A DNA stretch of 64,000 nucleotides from Planosporangium thailandense (GTDB lineage Bacteria > Actinomycetota > Actinomycetes > Mycobacteriales > Micromonosporaceae): the NCBI RefSeq assembly GCF_011947195.1, contig NZ_JAATVY010000004.1:310001-374000 (forward strand), given 5' to 3'. Below, one piece after another: positions 34,832 to 43,269 of this stretch. A program made the position numbers and the translations under genes. Within the stretch, counting starts at the first letter, position 1, and every line of letters starts with the position of its first letter. A model generated the notes under the pieces. It saw nothing but the letters and a program-made list of their open reading frames with translations. It ran no database searches and had not been told where the DNA came from.

Positions 34832-36020
34832 TGTGGGGTATCAAAACTCTGGCATTGTGGGTCACCTGCAGTTCTATGCGGCTCGTTCGTACTCGGTGAT
34901 GAGCCCGCCGAGGACTGATCGAAGCCTGATCCGTTCGTGGGTGAGGTCGACGGCGGGTCGGTCGGACCGTGGCGGCTGCAACTGCAGGGCCCGGTGTGGG
35001 CGGCGTCCGTTGTAGTGACGGGCATATTCGTCGAGTGTTCGACGTAGATGTCGCTCGCCGAGGATGAGCCTGCGGTCGGTCACCTCGGTGCGGGCGGTGA
35101 GGACGAACCTTTCGGCGTAGGCGTTGGCCCGTGGGCTGCGTGGTGGGATCTTGCAGACGGTGATTCCGGCATCGGCGAGCACGGTGTCGAAGGCGGCGGT
35201 GAACTGCCCGGCCCGGTCGCGGATGAGGACGGTGAACTGGTCGGCGCGTTCGCCCAGGTCCATGAGCAGGTTGCGGGCGGACTGGGTGGTCCAGGCCCCG
35301 TCGGGGTTGGCGGTGACGCCGAGGATGTGCACGTAGCGGCTGCCGACTTCGAGGACGAAGAAGACGTACAGGCGCTGGAGGGTGAGCGCGCAGTCCACGT
35401 GGAAGAAGTCGCAGGCGAGCATGGTCGACGCCTGGGCGGCAAGGAAGCGCCGCCAGGTGGTGTGGTCGCAGCGTACCGGCGCTGGCGGGATGCCGAGTCG
35501 TTTGAGGATCCGGCGGATCGTGGATGCGCTCACGCGGTGTCCGAGGCCGAGCAGCTCGCCTTGGATGCGCTGGTAGCCCCAGCCGGGGTTGTCTCGGGCC
35601 ATCTGCCCGACGATTGCGACGAGGGCCGGTGCGATCGGCGGCCGACCGGACCGGTGCGGATAGGTCCAGTGTCGGGCGACCAGCCGCCGATGCCAGCGCA
35701 TGACCGTGCTCGGGGTGACCAGGCGGTGTCTTTTCAGTGCCTGGGGGAGGAGCCGAATCAGGGCGGCGAGCGCCGCTCGGTCGGCCCAGTCCAGCCGGGG
35801 CTTCGGGTTCTGCCGGCGTAGGACGGCGTTCTCGTGACGAAGCACCAAGATCTCTACATCTTTGGCTGCGCTGGTGCGGGCGAGGAGTGCGAGCCAACCG
35901 GCAACATGGCAAAACACGCGGTAGATTAGACGCAGCGACACGCATCATGATGATGCCCGACGGCATCGTCACGCGTTGCGTCTGCTCCCATTTAGACAGG
36001 TCTTGCGGCAGACGCGCGGT
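34832..36020 (-). mobile_element. Insertion sequence with intact rve-type transposase
   Basis: The left end at 34832 (GGGGTATCAAAACTCTGGCA) is shared with fragments at 11190 and 22164, so it is a true element boundary; the right end is placed approximately, beyond the transposase start. No clear terminal inverted repeat was found. It inserted into the last codons of the integrase relic beside att module 3. Confidence 0.65.
34874..35941 (-). CDS. IS transposase with integrase-core (rve, DDE) domain
   Basis: The 355-residue protein has an N-terminal helical segment with AKDVEILVLRHENAVLRRQN, an HTH-like region PTVMRWHRRLVARHWTYPH..RPPIAP, GWGYQRIQGELLGLGHRVSASTIRRILK, and the DDE core. The core is MLACDFFHVDC (first Asp), VLIRDRAGQFTAAFDTVLADAGI (second Asp) and SPRANAYAERFVLTARTEV (Glu), ending YNGRRPHRAL. 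It looks intact. Two diverged relatives lie at 37.5 and 43.6 kb. Confidence 0.88.
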   Translation of the reverse strand: MSLRLIYRVFCHVAGWLALLARTSAAKDVEILVLRHENAVLRRQNPKPRLDWADRAALAALIRLLPQALKRHRLVTPSTVMRWHRRLVARHWTYPHRSGRPPIAPALVAIVGQMARDNPGWGYQRIQGELLGLGHRVSASTIRRILKRLGIPPAPVRCDHTTWRRFLAAQASTMLACDFFHVDCALTLQRLYVFFVLEVGSRYVHILGVTANPDGAWTTQSARNLLMDLGERADQFTVLIRDRAGQFTAAFDTVLADAGITVCKIPPRSPRANAYAERFVLTARTEVTDRRLILGERHLRRTLDEYARHYNGRRPHRALQLQPPRSDRPAVDLTHERIRLRSVLGGLITEYERAA

Positions 36021-36038
36021 GCCGCCAGACTGCTCGCC

Positions 36039-36890
36039 ATGATGACTGCGGCCCCGGATCGGGACGTGCTCGTCGACACCTTGCGGCGCGAGAGCCGCCG
36101 GGTCGTCACGATGGTGCGGCGCGCCGAGCGGCTCAACGCCGCGGTGCCCGGGCTCGCCTGGACCGCCGGCCAGCTCGCTGGGCACCTGTGCGTGGTCTAC
36201 CGAGCATTCGCCGGCACGGTGCGCGGGGAGCCGTTCGGGCCCGAGTTCGAAAGCGCGATCGGCGACGGCGACACCCTGCCCGAAGTGCTGGCCGCGACGA
36301 ACGCGCGGATGGTCGAAGAGGTCAACTTCGACAAGCCGTCGGACGCGGCCTACGCGCTTGCGGCGGGCGCGTCGGAGTTGGCCGACGCGCTGTCGGCGAG
36401 CCCGGACTTGGAGGTGGCCCGACCCGCGCCCTGGTACGGTCCTGGCGTCACGCGCTATGTCGCCACGCTTGGGGCGATCGGCGTGAGTGAGACCCTCGTG
36501 CACGGCCGCGACCTCGCTCTTGCTCTGGGCGGCGATCCCCGGGTGCCCGACGCCGCGGCCGTCTTCGCCGCGCCGACGGTTATGTCCGAGATGCTGCCGT
36601 TGCTGGTCGACCCGGAGGCCACCCGCGGGCTCACCGCCACGTTCGAGCTTCGTATCCGTGGCGGGCGAAGCTTCGTGCTGCACATGTCCGACGGTGCCGC
36701 GCGCAGCGCGCCCGCCCCGTCCACCGAACGCCAGGTCGACTGTGTGATATCCCTGTCCGCGGGCGCTGCGCTGCTTATCGGATTCAACCGGATGTCGGTG
36801 TGGCGCGCGCTCACCACCGGCCAGGTGATCTCCTACGGTCGTCGGCCCTGGCTCGGGCTGCGGTTTCGAAGCCTGTTCCTGAACCCGTGA
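36039..36890 (+). CDS. Maleylpyruvate isomerase-like (DinB fold, TIGR03083 type) protein with SCP2-like C-terminus
   Basis: ATG 36039 gives 283 residues. The N-terminal half (RRESRRVVTMVRRAERLNAAVPGLAWTAGQLAGHLCVVYRAFAG) is the four-helix DinB/mycothiol-dependent maleylpyruvate isomerase domain, with the His of GHL as a probable metal ligand and EVSETLVHGRDLA-like second motif (SETLVHGRD). The C-terminal part, VDCVISLSAGAALLIGFNRMSVWRALTTGQVISYGRR, resembles an SCP2 sterol-carrier fold. Such proteins are linked to mycothiol chemistry in actinomycetes. The PadR relic follows 16 bases downstream and probably controlled it. Confidence 0.8.
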   Translation: MMTAAPDRDVLVDTLRRESRRVVTMVRRAERLNAAVPGLAWTAGQLAGHLCVVYRAFAGTVRGEPFGPEFESAIGDGDTLPEVLAATNARMVEEVNFDKPSDAAYALAAGASELADALSASPDLEVARPAPWYGPGVTRYVATLGAIGVSETLVHGRDLALALGGDPRVPDAAAVFAAPTVMSEMLPLLVDPEATRGLTATFELRIRGGRSFVLHMSDGAARSAPAPSTERQVDCVISLSAGAALLIGFNRMSVWRALTTGQVISYGRRPWLGLRFRSLFLNP

Positions 36891-36906
36891 CCGGCCGGGC
36901 GCTCCG

Positions 36907-37490
36907 GTGAGCGAGGTCAACATCAACTCAACCGCGGAATCGTTGCTGGGCTTCCTGCACGACGGCCCGCAGACCGGCCGGGATCTGGTTGCCCGGGCGG
37001 AGCAGACCATCGGGCCATTCTGGTCGCTGACCCGTAGCCGGGTCTATCGGGAGCTGTCCTACATGACTGAGCACGGCCTGGTCGCGCCCGGACCCGTGGG
37101 GGCGGCGCGACGTCCGGCCGTACACGATCACGGATGCCGGACGGCAGGCGTTCTCCGACTGGGCCGCCGGCGGGCCCGACAGTGCCACCATGCGGATGCC
37201 GCTGTTGCTGTTCGTCGTGCTGGGCCGCCACATCGGCGCCGACCGGCTCGCGTCGATGCTCCTCGAGCAACGCCGCCAGCAGGCCGAACTGCTGGCCGGA
37301 TACCTCCGCGGCCGTGACCGGCGATGTGAGTCGGGCGCGGATCCGTTTGTGCTCGCGACCCTCGGGTACGGGATCGCCATGGCACGGGCGACGATCCGCT
37401 GGCTGGACGGGCTGGGGCCACAACTCGCCGGCGACCCCGGGACGACCCGGCCCACGGTGACGCTGTCGGACGACAACGGCGGCCGTTGTC
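36907..37490 (+). pseudogene. PadR family regulator, frameshifted and cut by IS
   Basis: The first frame (GTG 36907) encodes AESLLGFLHDGPQTGRDLVA..FWSLTRSRVYRELSYMTEHGLV, the winged-helix domain of PadR. Near 37098-37105, in a run GTGGGGGCGG, the coding frame shifts: the next frame continues RDVRPYTITDAGRQAFSDWA and the dimerisation helices MRMPLLLFVVLGRHIGADRL..LEQRRQQAELL. The protein then reads out of family near 37490, where the second IS begins. A one-base slip plus IS truncation inactivate it, unless the shift is a sequencing error. Confidence 0.75.
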
Positions 37491-38655
37491 GGGCTCGTAA
37501 ATTCGGCTCGCCTACGCTGCCTGCGCATACTCGTTGATCAGCCCGCCGAGGATCGGCCGTCGTTGGATCCGGGCGGCGTTCAGGTCAGCGACGTGCGGTA
37601 ACGGGTTGGGTGGCTGCTGGCCGAGCGAACGGTGTGGACGGTGACCGTTGTAGTGCGAGGTGTGCTCGGCGAGCATGGCCGCCAGGTGCCGCTCGCCGAC
37701 GATGAGCATCCGGTCGGTGCACTCCCGGCGTACGGCGCCGACCCAGCGTTCGGCGAACGCATTCGCCCGAGGCGCTTGCGGCGGAGTCTTGATCACGTCG
37801 ATGCCGGCCCCAGTAAACACGGCGCCGAAGGCCGCCGTGAATTTCGTGTCCCGATCGCGGAGCAGCAACCGTAGGCATGCCGCACGTTGGTCGAGGTCCA
37901 TGAGCAGGTTGCGTGCCTGCTGGGCTACCCAGGCGCCAGTCGGGTGGGCGGTCACCCCGATCACGTGGACCTGGCGGGTGGCGATCTCGACGAAGAACAG
38001 TACGTAGACCCGTTTGAGGAACACCGTGTCGACCGTGAAGAAATCGCAGGACAGGATCGTGTGTGCCTGGGCGGGCGGAAACTGTCTCCAGGTTGGTCCG
38101 GACCGTCGCGGTGGCGGGTCGATACCGGTGTTGTGCAGGATTTTCCACACCGTGCTGGCCGCCACTCGGTAGCCCAGACCGAGCAGTTCACCCTGGATGC
38201 GCCGGTGGCCCCAGGTGGGCTTCTCGGCGGCCAGCCGCAGTATCAGGTCACGGATTTGCTTGCTTATCGGTGGCCGGCCGGGCCGGGTATGCGGGTACGT
38301 CCACCGTCGGGCGACCAGCTCATGGTGCCACCGCAGCAGCGTCGCCGGGGTGACGAAGAATACCGACCATCGTGGGCGGGGCAGCAGCCGCGACAACACC
38401 GCCAGCACCACCCGATCGGCCGGTTGCAGATCAGGGCGGTGCACCTGGCGGCGCAGTACCGCCACCTGATGGCGGAGCACCAGGAGCTCCACGTCCTTGG
38501 CCCCGCCGTCGCGGGCGAGCTGGGTCAACATCTGCAGGACCTGGCGCAGCAGCAAGTACACAAGCGACGCGCTCATGGCCTCCATCGTCGGGTACGTCGG
38601 CGTCGAGCATGTGCCGAACCGCAGGTCAACCGACGTAACTCAATTCTCGAGCCCC
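37489..38655 (-). mobile_element. Second insertion sequence with imperfect terminal inverted repeats
   Basis: GGGCTCGTAAATTCGG at 37489-37504 and the complement of 38639-38655 (GGGGCTCGAGAATTGAG) form an imperfect inverted pair flanking the transposase at 37512-38585. The left end truncates the PadR gene. Confidence 0.6.
37512..38585 (-). CDS. IS transposase with integrase-core (rve, DDE) domain
   Basis: The 357-residue protein is a diverged relative of the one at 34.87 kb. It shares AKDVELLVLRHQVAVLRRQV, HRRIQGELLGLGYRVAASTVWKIL, LSCDFFTVDTVFLKRVYVLF (first Asp), LRLLLRDRDTKFTAAFGAVF (second Asp) and APRANAFAERWVGAVRRECTDRML (Glu). It is full length with no visible defect. From 38656 to 38873 there is no gene between the element and the DMT transporter gene. 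Confidence 0.88.
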   Translation of the reverse strand: MEAMSASLVYLLLRQVLQMLTQLARDGGAKDVELLVLRHQVAVLRRQVHRPDLQPADRVVLAVLSRLLPRPRWSVFFVTPATLLRWHHELVARRWTYPHTRPGRPPISKQIRDLILRLAAEKPTWGHRRIQGELLGLGYRVAASTVWKILHNTGIDPPPRRSGPTWRQFPPAQAHTILSCDFFTVDTVFLKRVYVLFFVEIATRQVHVIGVTAHPTGAWVAQQARNLLMDLDQRAACLRLLLRDRDTKFTAAFGAVFTGAGIDVIKTPPQAPRANAFAERWVGAVRRECTDRMLIVGERHLAAMLAEHTSHYNGHRPHRSLGQQPPNPLPHVADLNAARIQRRPILGGLINEYAQAA

Positions 38656-38873
38656 ACACGAGCACCGACGAGTACGCCGGCGACGGATGTGCCCGGGCTG
38701 CCGAGCCCGCTGGTGGTCACGCCGGTCGCGTACAGCTGAGCAGTTGCACGGAAATGGCAGAGAAGTTGCGTGAGCCAAGAGTTGCGTGTGCCAATCTCGG
38801 CGCCGCTGTCGGTGGGGCAGGGCTTGGCTGCCGCCCGTGAGGCACCCATATGGCCCCTCGCTCGCCCACAGGC

Positions 38874-39812
38874 CTACGGGATCGGCATGGTCGGGACCGA
38901 CGCACCCTCCTCGGCCGCATCGCGGCGCACGCGCCGTGCCGGTCGGGCACCGGTACCCAGCAGGACCCCGGCGACCACGACCGCCCCGCAGACCAGCTCG
39001 ACCGGGTACACGGGGTCTCCGAGCAACAGCCGTGAGGCGCCGATCCCGATGACCGGGACGAGCATCGAGAAGGGCGCCACGCCGCTCGACGGGTGGCGGC
39101 TCATCAGGGCGGTCCAGATCCCCGAACCGGCCAGCGTCGCGGCCAGCACCGTGAAGGCCAGGCCGCCCAGCGCCAGTACGCCCTGGCGGTCGGCCAGCGT
39201 GGTCATAGATGAGGTGATGCGCGCCGGACCCTCGGCCACCAGGGAGACCGCTAGCAGCGGCAGCGGTGGGACGACGCTCATCCAGAGTGTCAGCCGGAAC
39301 GGCTCGGACGTCTGCGCGAGGCGGTTGCTCAGGTTGCCCAGCGCCCAGCCGAGGCCGCCGCAGAGGGTGAGCAGGACGGGCAGGAGCATGGCGCCGCCAC
39401 CAAGTTCGCCGCGGTGCACCGCGATGCCGGCCAGCCCCGCCACCGCGAGGCCGACGCCGACGGTCTGACGGGCAGTCAGCCGCTCACGCAGGAGCGTACC
39501 TGCGAGGACCACCGTGAACGGGGCCGACGACTGGAGGACCAGCGAGGCGAGCCCCGAGGGCATCCCAATGGACATCGCAAGGTAGAGGAACAGGAACTGC
39601 AGGATGCCGAATCCGGCTCCGTAGCCGAGCAGCCACCGCCACCGCACCGCCGGACGCCGGACCAGGAGCACCGTGGGGACGGCGATGACCGCGAACCGGA
39701 GCGCGGCGAGGAAGAACGGCGGGAACTGCTGGAGGGACAGGTGGATCGCCGGGAAGTTCAGCCCCCAGAGGGCGGCGACGGTGAGGGCGAGCAGGCGGTC
39801 CCGGGCTGGCAT
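38874..39812 (-). CDS. EamA/DMT family transporter
   Basis: ATG 39812 gives 312 residues with about ten hydrophobic helices in two EamA repeats: RLLALTVAALWGLNFPAIHLSLQQFPPFFLAALRF..(first) and GGLGWALGNLSNRL.. GIWTALMSRHPSSGVAPFSMLVPVIGIGAS (second). The frame extends 13 codons upstream without family similarity. It exports metabolites or amino acids in relatives such as YdcZ/RhaT-like carriers. It is divergent from the LysR gene (71 bases between starts), which probably regulates it. Confidence 0.9.
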   Translation of the reverse strand: MPARDRLLALTVAALWGLNFPAIHLSLQQFPPFFLAALRFAVIAVPTVLLVRRPAVRWRWLLGYGAGFGILQFLFLYLAMSIGMPSGLASLVLQSSAPFTVVLAGTLLRERLTARQTVGVGLAVAGLAGIAVHRGELGGGAMLLPVLLTLCGGLGWALGNLSNRLAQTSEPFRLTLWMSVVPPLPLLAVSLVAEGPARITSSMTTLADRQGVLALGGLAFTVLAATLAGSGIWTALMSRHPSSGVAPFSMLVPVIGIGASRLLLGDPVYPVELVCGAVVVAGVLLGTGARPARRVRRDAAEEGASVPTMPIP

Positions 39813-39883
39813 GCCTCGAGCTTCGCAGCCCCGACTGTTCAGCACCATCAACGATTCTGCTCATGTCGGTGTAGTTTCGCTTC

Positions 39884-40882
39884 ATGGATCTTCGAGCGTT
39901 GGAGGTGCTGCGAGCGGTACGCACCCAGGGCGGTGTCACCGCGGCCGCCGCGGTGCTGCACCTCACCCCCTCGGCGGTGTCCCAGCAGCTGGCGGCGCTG
40001 ACCCGGGAGGTGGGGGTCGCCCTCACGCAGCGCGTCGGGCGCGGCGTGCGCCTGACACCCGCCGGCGAGGCGCTGGCCACTGCGGCCGACGACGTGGTGC
40101 TGGCTGTCGAGCGGGCCCGCGCCGCCTGCGAGGTCTTCCTGGACCAGCCGACCGGAACCGTCCGGGTGTCGGCGTTCCAGAGCGGCGCCCGCTTGCTGCT
40201 GCCCGAGTTGCTCACCCGGGTTCAGCGGCTCGGCGGGATCGCCCTGGAGTGCTCCGACGAGGACGTCGCCCAGGCCGATTTCGCCGCGCTCACCGACCGC
40301 GTCGACGTCGTCATCGCCCACCGGCCGGACGAGGGCCCGGAGGAGGGTGTGGACTGGAACGCCGACGGCGTGCCGCTGCGCGTGGTGCCGCTGCTGCGCG
40401 AGCCGCTGGACGTGGCGGTGGCCCTGCACCATCCGCTCGCCGAGCGTCCCCACGTCCGGCTCGAGGACTTGGCCGACCAGGACTGGATCACGGTGCGTGA
40501 GGGCTTCCCGGTCGCCATCGTGCTCACCGCGATCGCCGCCCACACCGGAACCGCGCCGCGGATCACCCACCGGATCAACGACTTCAGCGTTGTCGAGGCG
40601 CTAGTCGCGGCTGGGCACGGCGTCTCCCTGCTGCCCCGCTACAGCGCCGGAGGCCACCCCGGCGTCCGGCTGCTGCCGATCAGCGGAGTGCGCGCGGGCC
40701 GACGGGTGGACGCGCTCGTGCGTCGCGACCGGGCCGAGCGCCTGGTGGTTCGGCGGGTGCTCGACGAGCTCGCCGACGTGGCCGCCGGGATCGACAGCCA
40801 CGGACGACCGCTCAGCAGTCCCGGCCACGACGTCAGCGAGAACGACCGCCGAGGTCTACTGCTGAGCCATCTGTCGGGTTGA
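39884..40882 (+). CDS. LysR family transcriptional regulator
   Basis: The 332-residue protein begins with the LysR HTH: MDLRALEVLRAVRTQGGVTAAAAVLHLTPSAVSQQLAALTREVGV..RVGRGVRLTPAGEALA. The effector-binding part follows with VRVSAFQSGARLLLPELL and VEALVAAGHGVSLLPRYSAG. It lies head to head with the DMT transporter gene across 71 bases, the classic layout of a LysR regulator and its target. The inducer is unknown. Confidence 0.93.
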   Translation: MDLRALEVLRAVRTQGGVTAAAAVLHLTPSAVSQQLAALTREVGVALTQRVGRGVRLTPAGEALATAADDVVLAVERARAACEVFLDQPTGTVRVSAFQSGARLLLPELLTRVQRLGGIALECSDEDVAQADFAALTDRVDVVIAHRPDEGPEEGVDWNADGVPLRVVPLLREPLDVAVALHHPLAERPHVRLEDLADQDWITVREGFPVAIVLTAIAAHTGTAPRITHRINDFSVVEALVAAGHGVSLLPRYSAGGHPGVRLLPISGVRAGRRVDALVRRDRAERLVVRRVLDELADVAAGIDSHGRPLSSPGHDVSENDRRGLLLSHLSG

Positions 40883-40899
40883 ACTCCCACCGCCGCCTG

Positions 40900-40991
40900 C
40901 GAGGGGCTCGGAGGGCCAGAAGTTCAGGTGTTCGGCGCGCTCCCGGGGATTCGGTGCGGGTGGGGTCGATCAGCAGGCTGTTGTCGAGCAC
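40900..40991 (-). pseudogene. PIN-type toxin N-terminal relic
   Basis: GTG 40991 opens VLDNSLLIDPTRTE, the first strand and Asp of PIN-domain toxins (VLDTSVLIDP). After about 14 codons the sequence no longer follows the family, so the gene is truncated. Its start overlaps the end of the antitoxin relic, as in vapBC-type pairs. Confidence 0.45.
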
Positions 40992-41250
40992 CGCTCGGCT
41001 CCTTGCTGCTCCCACAGGTCGCGTAGGCCGTGCTCGAGCAGGCCCTGGTCGCCTTCCTGGTCGGGAACGGCTGACGCTTCGAACGCGTCGCTGACGTCCT
41101 CCCACCGTCGCCAAGTGTGTGACGTGACCGGACTGAGCACGGCGGCGGGGCGACCGGAGACGGTGATGGTCGCTGTCTCACCTGCCTCGACACTGTGCTC
41201 CCGCTCCGCGCTCCCGCTCCGCCCGGAAGCGCCGGAGAGAAATTGCAGCT
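40970..41250 (-). pseudogene. Phd/YefM-type antitoxin relic
   Basis: Leftward frame REHSVEAGETATITVSGRPA then AVLSPVTSHTWRRWEDVSDA and a TGA at 40970-40972. The segment AGETxTITVSGRPAAVLxPV is the second half of Phd/YefM antitoxins, followed by the toxin-binding tail. The N-terminal DNA-binding half and a start codon are not recognisable, and the spacing SPVTSHT is unusual. Together with the toxin fragment it is a dead toxin-antitoxin locus, common in island DNA. Confidence 0.5.
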
Positions 41251-41334
41251 CAGAGGCACGCTTGCTGCCCTTGAACGGCCCACTAGCGAAAACGCCTCTG
41301 GAACAAGTGTTCGAAGATCGCTAACCTGCTCGGC

Positions 41335-41550
41335 ATGGCCAAGCACCGAGAGCCGGATCTCGAGCCGCTCAAGCGCGGAAGCAAGCGCCGCGACGGCAAC
41401 AATGCTGACGCGCTACGTCGCGCCGGAACCCTGCCCGACAACCCCGTCACGTCCGAGACGGTGGACAGGGCGATAGAGACGCTCGCTGTGCGCATGGGAC
41501 TTCCCGTCGAGGTGGTCCGCGCGCACTTCGACAAGCTCAGGGAGGGGTAG
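41335..41550 (+). CDS. Small hypothetical protein
   Basis: A 71-residue charged protein, MAKHREPDLEPLKRGSKRRD..NPVTSETVDRAIETLAVRMGL then PVEVVRAHFDKLREG. The second half is predicted helical and resembles a small DNA- or protein-binding module, but I do not recognise the family. There is no strong ribosome site (GCTCGGC before ATG). It lies divergent to the antitoxin relic. The 292 bases after it (41551-41842) hold no gene I can support. Confidence 0.4.
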   Translation: MAKHREPDLEPLKRGSKRRDGNNADALRRAGTLPDNPVTSETVDRAIETLAVRMGLPVEVVRAHFDKLREG

Positions 41551-41842
41551 TTGGACAGCTTCACCACGACGAACAAGTCGCCTACGAAGTTTGTTTCGAG
41601 CTCTCGGGCGCGCCGGCTGACAAACTTCGACAGAGAACTCTCGGATCCAGGGGGCTGGCAGTGGAGGACCTTGCCGCCTGACCGATCACCCGAGCCGCAG
41701 GTCAGAGGTCATGCGGCGCGTATTGGCACCGTACAGGTGTTGGTCATGTGGCCGAGGAAGTCGTCTGAGCATGCTCGGGCAGCTCACACCGGACAGTGGA
41801 ACCGATCAGCGTTCGTCGGTCATGCCGGTCTGGGCATGTCGG

Positions 41843-42658
41843 TCAGCGAGTCGTCACCTGCGCGTGGATGAACTCGGTGACGTCGCGGAGGACGTCGTCG
41901 GCATTCAGTTCGTTGAACAACTCGTGGCGGGCCTGCGGGTAGGTCCGCTCGGCGAAGCGGGAGCCACGTAGGTGTTCGATCCCTGGGCGGCTTCCATCGA
42001 TCGGTACGAGTTGGTCGTCCTCACCGTGGATCCACATCAGTGGCAGGTCGCCCACGCTCGGCCCACGGGCGATCGTCTCCAGTCCGCGCTGAAGGGCTTC
42101 AAGTGTGGTCCGCTTGAACGGGCCGTGCCATACCAAGGGATCGGCCGCATAGGTCTGCCCGACGGCTGGATCGCGCGACAACGTGGTGACGTCGAGCGGT
42201 ACGTCCGGGATCTCGTCGAGGGCGAGCAGTTGCGATACCGCGTCCCAGCGGCCGATTACCGGGCTGGACAGGATGAGCGCGGCGAGGGTGTGTCCATAGC
42301 GTTGGGCGTAGCGCGCAGCGATCAGGCCGCCCATCGAGTGGCCAAGCAGGACGACCGGTAGGTCGGGATGTACGCGCCGAGCCGTCTCGTCCAGCAGGTG
42401 GAGATCGGAGACGATGTCCTCGAAGTCTCTCACGACGACAGGCTCGCCCTCGCTCTTACCGTGGCCTGCATGGTCGACGGCGTAGACGACCGCGCCGTTT
42501 TGGACCAGTGCGCCCGCGAGGCGTTCGTACCGGCCGATGTGTTCTCCGTAGCCGTGGGCGATGACCACGACGTGCGTAGGCTGGTCCGGCCCGCTCCAAG
42601 TTCTGGCGGCGAGCTTGCCCTGCGTCCCGTCGTACGTCCATTCACGCGACTCGGCCAT
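41843..42658 (-). CDS. Alpha/beta hydrolase, monoacylglycerol lipase-like
   Basis: ATG 42658 follows GACGAGGAGC and gives 271 residues; the frame extends 26 codons upstream without similarity. The protein has VVVIAHGYGEHIGRYERLAGALVQNGAVVYAVDHAGHGKSEG (oxyanion region), the nucleophile elbow VLLGHSMGGLIA with Ser, the acid Asp in WIHGEDDQLVPIDGS and the His in QARHELFNE. These are the features of the monoacylglycerol lipase (Hydrolase_4) family. There is no signal peptide. It stands alone between debris stretches. Confidence 0.92.
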   Translation of the reverse strand: MAESREWTYDGTQGKLAARTWSGPDQPTHVVVIAHGYGEHIGRYERLAGALVQNGAVVYAVDHAGHGKSEGEPVVVRDFEDIVSDLHLLDETARRVHPDLPVVLLGHSMGGLIAARYAQRYGHTLAALILSSPVIGRWDAVSQLLALDEIPDVPLDVTTLSRDPAVGQTYAADPLVWHGPFKRTTLEALQRGLETIARGPSVGDLPLMWIHGEDDQLVPIDGSRPGIEHLRGSRFAERTYPQARHELFNELNADDVLRDVTEFIHAQVTTR

Positions 42659-43260
42659 GGGCGCTCCTCGTCGGGTAGCGGTTCCGGGTGCCTTCAGGGT
42701 GTCAGTCGGCGTTGTATCCGTCCACCCGTTCGGCACCTCAACCGCCCCGATGCGCCCCAGAGTGTGTTGCTCACGGCGCGGTCGTGACTGCGCTTCAGGG
42801 CCGGGTGGTCGTGCATGAGCGGGAGGGAAGGCGTCGGTCAGGGCTGCGCCGGGCCGGAGGTGAAGTCGTTGATGAGTTTCTCGACGTGGGCACGGATGTC
42901 GTCGCAGGCGGTCCGGACCACCTCGGCGACGAACCCTGGGAGGTGTACGTCGTCAAGGGCGACGCCGACACCCTCGCCAAGGAGCCCGGCAGCGAGTGTT
43001 GCGGTCAATCCGCAGAAGCGGGCGAACCGGCCGTCACCGCCGACGGCCGTACCAGTTGCTGCTGAGCAAAGGTGCATGTGGACGCTGCGGCTTGTCAAAG
43101 CGAGGGCCGCAGCGCCCAGCCCTCGACCCACCGGCGCGCCTCAGGGCTGGGTCCCAGCGCGCGACTAACGCCAGTTGTCACCACAAGATCAATCCTGGCC
43201 TCTGGGACGGTAGCTCGGCTTGTAGTGGTTAATCGTGGGTGCACGTCCCGGACATGGACC
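42659..43260. other. Mostly non-coding stretch before att module 4
   Basis: The only candidate is a leftward frame 42838-43131 (97 codons) whose end ALDDVHLPGFVAEVVRTACD...VEKLINDF looks protein-like but matches no family I know and lacks a clear ribosome site. The rest shows no gene, RNA or mobile element signature. Confidence 0.35.
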
Positions 43261-43269
43261 GATCGGTGG

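Noticed and set aside
34806-37010. 734-codon leftward frame through IS and isomerase gene
   Set aside because: It runs in the wrong frame of the intact transposase and antisense to the DinB-fold protein.
42838-43131. 97-codon leftward hypothetical gene
   Set aside because: Protein-like tail but no ribosome site or family; not strong enough to list as a gene.
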